Shown: in pieces, positions 6,182 through 8,299 of the stretch
Layout: the number at the start of each line of letters is the position of its first letter
Position numbering within the stretch: position 1 is the first letter of the stretch
Source: an uncultured Sphingomonadaceae bacterium
GTDB lineage: Bacteria; Pseudomonadota; Alphaproteobacteria; Sphingomonadales; Sphingomonadaceae
NCBI GenBank assembly: GCA_938003725.1
Contig: CALKXX010000018.1
Location: forward strand, 1-8,299
DNA length: 8,299 nucleotides
Direction of reading: 5' to 3'
The notes under the pieces: model-generated
What the model saw: only the letters and a program-made list of their open reading frames with translations
What the model was told of the DNA's origin: nothing
Database searches by the model: none
Translations under genes and position numbers: made by a program

Positions 6182-7483
6182 ATGCGTTTTCTATCTCATT
6201 TTTCAATGGCAATTGCTTTGGCAACAACCGGTGCACTAGTCGCAACCGCCTTGCCGCAGGATGCACAAGCACAAAAGAAAAAGAAAAAGAAAAACAAAGA
6301 GCAAGAAATTAACATCAGCAAGGAAATCCGCCCAAAAGTGGCCGCTATCCAGGCCGCGATGGCTAGCGAAAACCCTGCCGACGGGAAACCACTGGTCGAA
6401 GCATTATTGGCAGAGACACAGGTAGCTGATGATCAATTTATTGCAGGCCAGTTGGCCATTCAATTGGGCGGGAAACTGAAAGATACCGGTCTTCAGGAAA
6501 AAGGTATTATTGCCTCTTTGGACAGCGGAAAAACCGCGCCAGAGAGATTGCCGCAGTTTAATTTCTTCGCCGGTAACTTTGCCTATGGCGCGGAGCGTTG
6601 GGCCGATGCGGAACGACGTTTTCAAGCAGCATATGATCTGGGATACCGTGAAAAAAATATCGAGCCATTGCTCGCGGAAACCTTCTTCAAACGGAAGATG
6701 TATGGCGAGGGTTTGGCCAAATGGGACCAAATTCTAAACGCTGCGAATGCCACGCCTGGAAAAGCGCAAGAAAGCTGGTATCGCATGGCGCGTGATCGGG
6801 CTTTGGCGAGCGGTGATGCGAATCTTTATGCCTCATGGGCGGCGAGATGGGCTGGCGCTTATCCGTCCGGAGATTCCTGGGGTGATGCCATTGCTGCAAG
6901 CCGCCGGACATCTGGATCAGATAGCATTCAGAATTTGGAAGTTTTACGCTTTATGAAAGCCAGTAAATCGCTGAAAACCACCCGGGATTATAAAGAATTT
7001 GCCGAGGAAGCACAGCGGAAGAACCTGTTCGGCGAAGTCGTCTCTGTTTTGGAAGAGGGGCAACAGAAGGGCCTCATCACGTCAAGTAATCCCCTTGTCG
7101 CAGAAATTCTGACACCTGCGAAAAGAGAAGTCGCTGGTGATCGCGCATCTTTACCTAAGCAGCCATCTAACGTCCGGGGATCTGGTAGCAGCTCGGTTAT
7201 GATGAACTTTGCAGATGTATGGCTGGGTTATAAGGATTATGCCAAAGCCGTTGCGTTTTATGAAGCCGGCCTCGCCAAACCGGGTGCAGATATCAACCGT
7301 GGTCATATCGGGATTGGAACTGCACATGCTTATGCGGGTAACTATGAGGCTGCAAAAACCGCTTTTGCAAAGGTTTCCGCTGGCAGTCGTGAGCCCTTAG
7401 CCGCAATGTGGCAGACGTGGATTGGACAGCAAACTGCATCTGCTGTCCCTGTTGTTGCCTCGCCGGTTGAACCAGCCAGCTGA
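6182..7483 (+). CDS. Secreted TPR-like repeat protein with polylysine after the signal peptide
   Basis: A 433-residue protein of unknown function. It begins with a Sec-type signal peptide: basic start MRF, hydrophobic core about residues 8-24 and a likely cut after AQA at residue 30. Directly after it come QKKKKKKNK (31-39) and a charged linker. The body is helical with TPR-like units: about 127-158 (FAYGAERWADAERRFQAAYDLG), 161-187, 337-368 (YKDYAKAVAFYEAGLAKPG) and 373-401 (AHAYAGNYEAAKTAFAKV). The last two have the classic small/large residue spacing. TPR arrays bind other proteins, so a periplasmic or envelope scaffold role is plausible but not shown. The ATG at 6182 has GGAGG 6 nt upstream (6171-6175). 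The gene stands alone: yaaA is divergent upstream, and a strong terminator follows 23 nt after the stop. I see no lipoprotein cysteine and no enzymatic domain. The fold call is solid; the function is open. Confidence 0.87.
   Translation: MRFLSHFSMAIALATTGALVATALPQDAQAQKKKKKKNKEQEINISKEIRPKVAAIQAAMASENPADGKPLVEALLAETQVADDQFIAGQLAIQLGGKLKDTGLQEKGIIASLDSGKTAPERLPQFNFFAGNFAYGAERWADAERRFQAAYDLGYREKNIEPLLAETFFKRKMYGEGLAKWDQILNAANATPGKAQESWYRMARDRALASGDANLYASWAARWAGAYPSGDSWGDAIAASRRTSGSDSIQNLEVLRFMKASKSLKTTRDYKEFAEEAQRKNLFGEVVSVLEEGQQKGLITSSNPLVAEILTPAKREVAGDRASLPKQPSNVRGSGSSSVMMNFADVWLGYKDYAKAVAFYEAGLAKPGADINRGHIGIGTAHAYAGNYEAAKTAFAKVSAGSREPLAAMWQTWIGQQTASAVPVVASPVEPAS
6275..6292 (+). repeat. Hexanucleotide tandem repeat AAGAAA x3 inside the TPR gene
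   Basis: Three in-frame copies of AAGAAA encode K32-K37. Gain or loss of a unit would change the lysine count by two without a frameshift. The adjacent codons (AAC, AAA) extend the A-rich stretch to about 6300. Confidence 0.75.
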
Positions 7484-7506
7484 CGATTGGTCACGATAAT
7501 TTTGAG

Positions 7507-7532
7507 AAAGGGCGCCTTGAGCGCCCTTTTTT
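7507..7532 (+). terminator. Rho-independent terminator of the TPR gene
   Basis: A 9-bp perfect stem, AAAGGGCGC with GCGCCCTTT, encloses the 5-nt loop CTTGA and ends in six T residues (7527-7532), 23 nt after the TPR stop codon. It lies between convergent genes. On the minus strand the same hairpin is followed only by TTTCTC, so it may serve the Lrp-family gene weakly. Confidence 0.93.
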
Positions 7533-7538
7533 CAGCCT

Positions 7539-8015
7539 TTAACCGACATCGATTGGGACACCGGGCAAGTTTTTCGCCGAACGGATGGTCAGTGAAGTCT
7601 TTACGCTTGCCACATTCGGTGCTGATGTCAGTTTGCTCGTCAGGAATTGCTGAAATTGCTGCAAATCCTTTGCAACGACCTTTAGGATGAAATCAATTTC
7701 TCCATTGAGCATATAGCATTCCCGAACTTCGGGGAGATTTTCAATATGATGCTCAAACGCTTGGAGATCTTCTTCTGCCTGACTTTTCAGGCTGACCATC
7801 GCAAAGACGGTGATTGTATAGCCCATTTTCGCTGGATCGACCGCAGCATGATAGGCCGTAATTACACCGCTATCCTCAAGGCCACGCATTCGCCGCAGGC
7901 ACGGAGGAGCTGTAAGGCCGACACTTGTTGCCAGCTCAACGTTCGTGATACGCCCTTCATCTTGCAATTTTTCAAGGATCTGCAGGTCAATTTCGTCCAG
8001 ATTTGGATCAGTCAT
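7539..8015 (-). CDS. Lrp/AsnC family transcriptional regulator
   Basis: A 158-residue DNA-binding regulator with the standard two-domain layout. The N-terminal winged helix-turn-helix covers residues 6-60: LDEIDLQILEKLQDEGRIT, then NVELATSVGLTAPPCLRRMRGLEDSGVI, with the recognition helix around 35-45. The C-terminal RAM effector/oligomerisation domain spans about 68-145, with the ligand-loop motif NGEIDFILKV at 104-113. Members form octamers or other assemblies, bind amino acids and regulate amino-acid metabolism or transport; the ligand and targets here are unknown, and no metabolic gene lies beside it to suggest one. The start is ATG at 8015-8013 with only a weak GGAA about 10 nt upstream. 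It has a good promoter upstream and may control itself, as many Lrp-type genes do, and perhaps the divergent gene starting at 8185. It converges on the TPR gene. Confidence 0.97.
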   Translation of the reverse strand: MTDPNLDEIDLQILEKLQDEGRITNVELATSVGLTAPPCLRRMRGLEDSGVITAYHAAVDPAKMGYTITVFAMVSLKSQAEEDLQAFEHHIENLPEVRECYMLNGEIDFILKVVAKDLQQFQQFLTSKLTSAPNVASVKTSLTIRSAKNLPGVPIDVG

Positions 8016-8030
8016 AGTCAGTAATTTCCG

Positions 8031-8048
8031 TTCGCGAATCGCAATCGC
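8031..8048. promoter_or_regulatory. Palindrome plus tandem repeat at the Lrp-family transcription start
   Basis: TTCGCGAA (8031-8038) is a perfect palindrome. It runs into two tandem copies of AATCGC (8037-8048), which abut the -10 box. The position around the predicted transcription start suits a repressor site, possibly for the regulator itself. This is inference from position and symmetry only. Confidence 0.35.
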
Positions 8049-8076
8049 ACTATAATATAATTAGCGTGTCTAGCAA
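8049..8076 (-). promoter_or_regulatory. Sigma-70 type promoter of the Lrp-family gene
   Basis: On the minus strand TTGCTA (8076-8071) and TATAGT (8054-8049) are 16 bp apart. The -10 box matches TATAAT at five of six positions and the -35 box matches at four of six. Transcription would start near 8042, about 27 nt before the ATG. Confidence 0.55.
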
Positions 8077-8184
8077 TGGCCGGAGCACTTGTCCCACATT
8101 GTGACGTGAATTTATCCGACCTTCCGGTCATCACCAATTGCGGTTATCAAGTCCTTAACAGCCACTCTAAACCGGAATCTTGAT

Positions 8185-8299
8185 TTGCGCTTTGATGATC
8201 GCCTAACAACCGTCCTGAAAGGACCGATGCCTGAAGGTTTGGCTGCAGCTCTTCAGTGGCGACAGGTCATTGATTTATTAGCACAAAAACCCGGGAAAC
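8185..8299 (+). CDS. N-terminal fragment of an unidentified protein, TTG start, cut by the window edge
   Basis: An open frame starts at TTG 8185 and reads 38 codons to the end of the window without a stop. The peptide begins MRFDDRLTTVLKGPMPEG and continues AAALQWRQVIDLLAQKPGK. GGAA lies 7 nt before the TTG (8174-8177). The sequence looks like real protein: an amphipathic start and a WRQVIDLL helix. It reminds me of the N-termini (MRFDDRL...QWRQLVDLL) of large sphingomonad proteins, possibly sensor histidine kinases, but that is recollection with low certainty. An alternative start is ATG 8227, preceded by AAAGGA with a rather short spacing; it would remove 14 plausible residues. The gene is divergent from the Lrp-family regulator, with about 170 bp between the two starts. 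Confidence 0.55.
   Translation, partial: MRFDDRLTTVLKGPMPEGLAAALQWRQVIDLLAQKPGK

Overview
The window looks like chromosomal housekeeping sequence from an alphaproteobacterium, most likely a moderate-GC member of the Sphingomonadales (Sphingorhabdus/Parasphingorhabdus-like). This is inferred from the style of GyrA (an insertion in its C-terminal domain and an acidic tail), from the mix of conserved single-copy families, and from a degraded short motif upstream of the dioxygenase gene that resembles a dispersed repeat I recall from sphingomonad genomes. There is no sign of phage, IS elements, CRISPR, tRNA or rRNA.

Layout, left to right. A YhhN-family membrane protein (77-742, +) converges on a TauD-family dioxygenase (739-1581, -); their stop codons share one CTAG. 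Upstream of the dioxygenase on the minus strand is gyrA (4410 to 1660), which has a GTG start. Further upstream is a translationally coupled pair: yaaA (5975 to 5217, GTG start) and a C-factor-like short-chain dehydrogenase (5220 to 4516), which overlap by ATGA. So four minus-strand genes run yaaA, SDR, gyrA, dioxygenase. No convincing terminator separates them, but the gaps of 105 and 78 bp leave room for internal promoters.

A 206-bp divergent region (5976-6181) separates yaaA from a secreted TPR-like protein (6182-7483, +). It carries two perfect inverted repeats with related half-sites, and these overlap a possible promoter. The TPR gene ends at a strong rho-independent terminator (7507-7532) and converges on an Lrp/AsnC-family regulator (8015 to 7539, -). 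The regulator has a good promoter with repeats around its expected transcription start. At the right edge a further plus-strand gene appears to begin with TTG at 8185 and runs out of the window.

Functionally the genes are mostly independent: DNA supercoiling (GyrA), peroxide and iron stress (YaaA), a small oxidoreductase, a 2-oxoglutarate oxygenase of unknown substrate, a membrane protein, an envelope TPR protein and an amino-acid-responsive regulator. I found no convincing new multi-gene system. The points most worth checking are the methionine at the quinolone-contact position of GyrA, the polylysine stretch directly after the signal peptide of the TPR protein, the paired inverted repeats, and the TTG-started gene at the edge.
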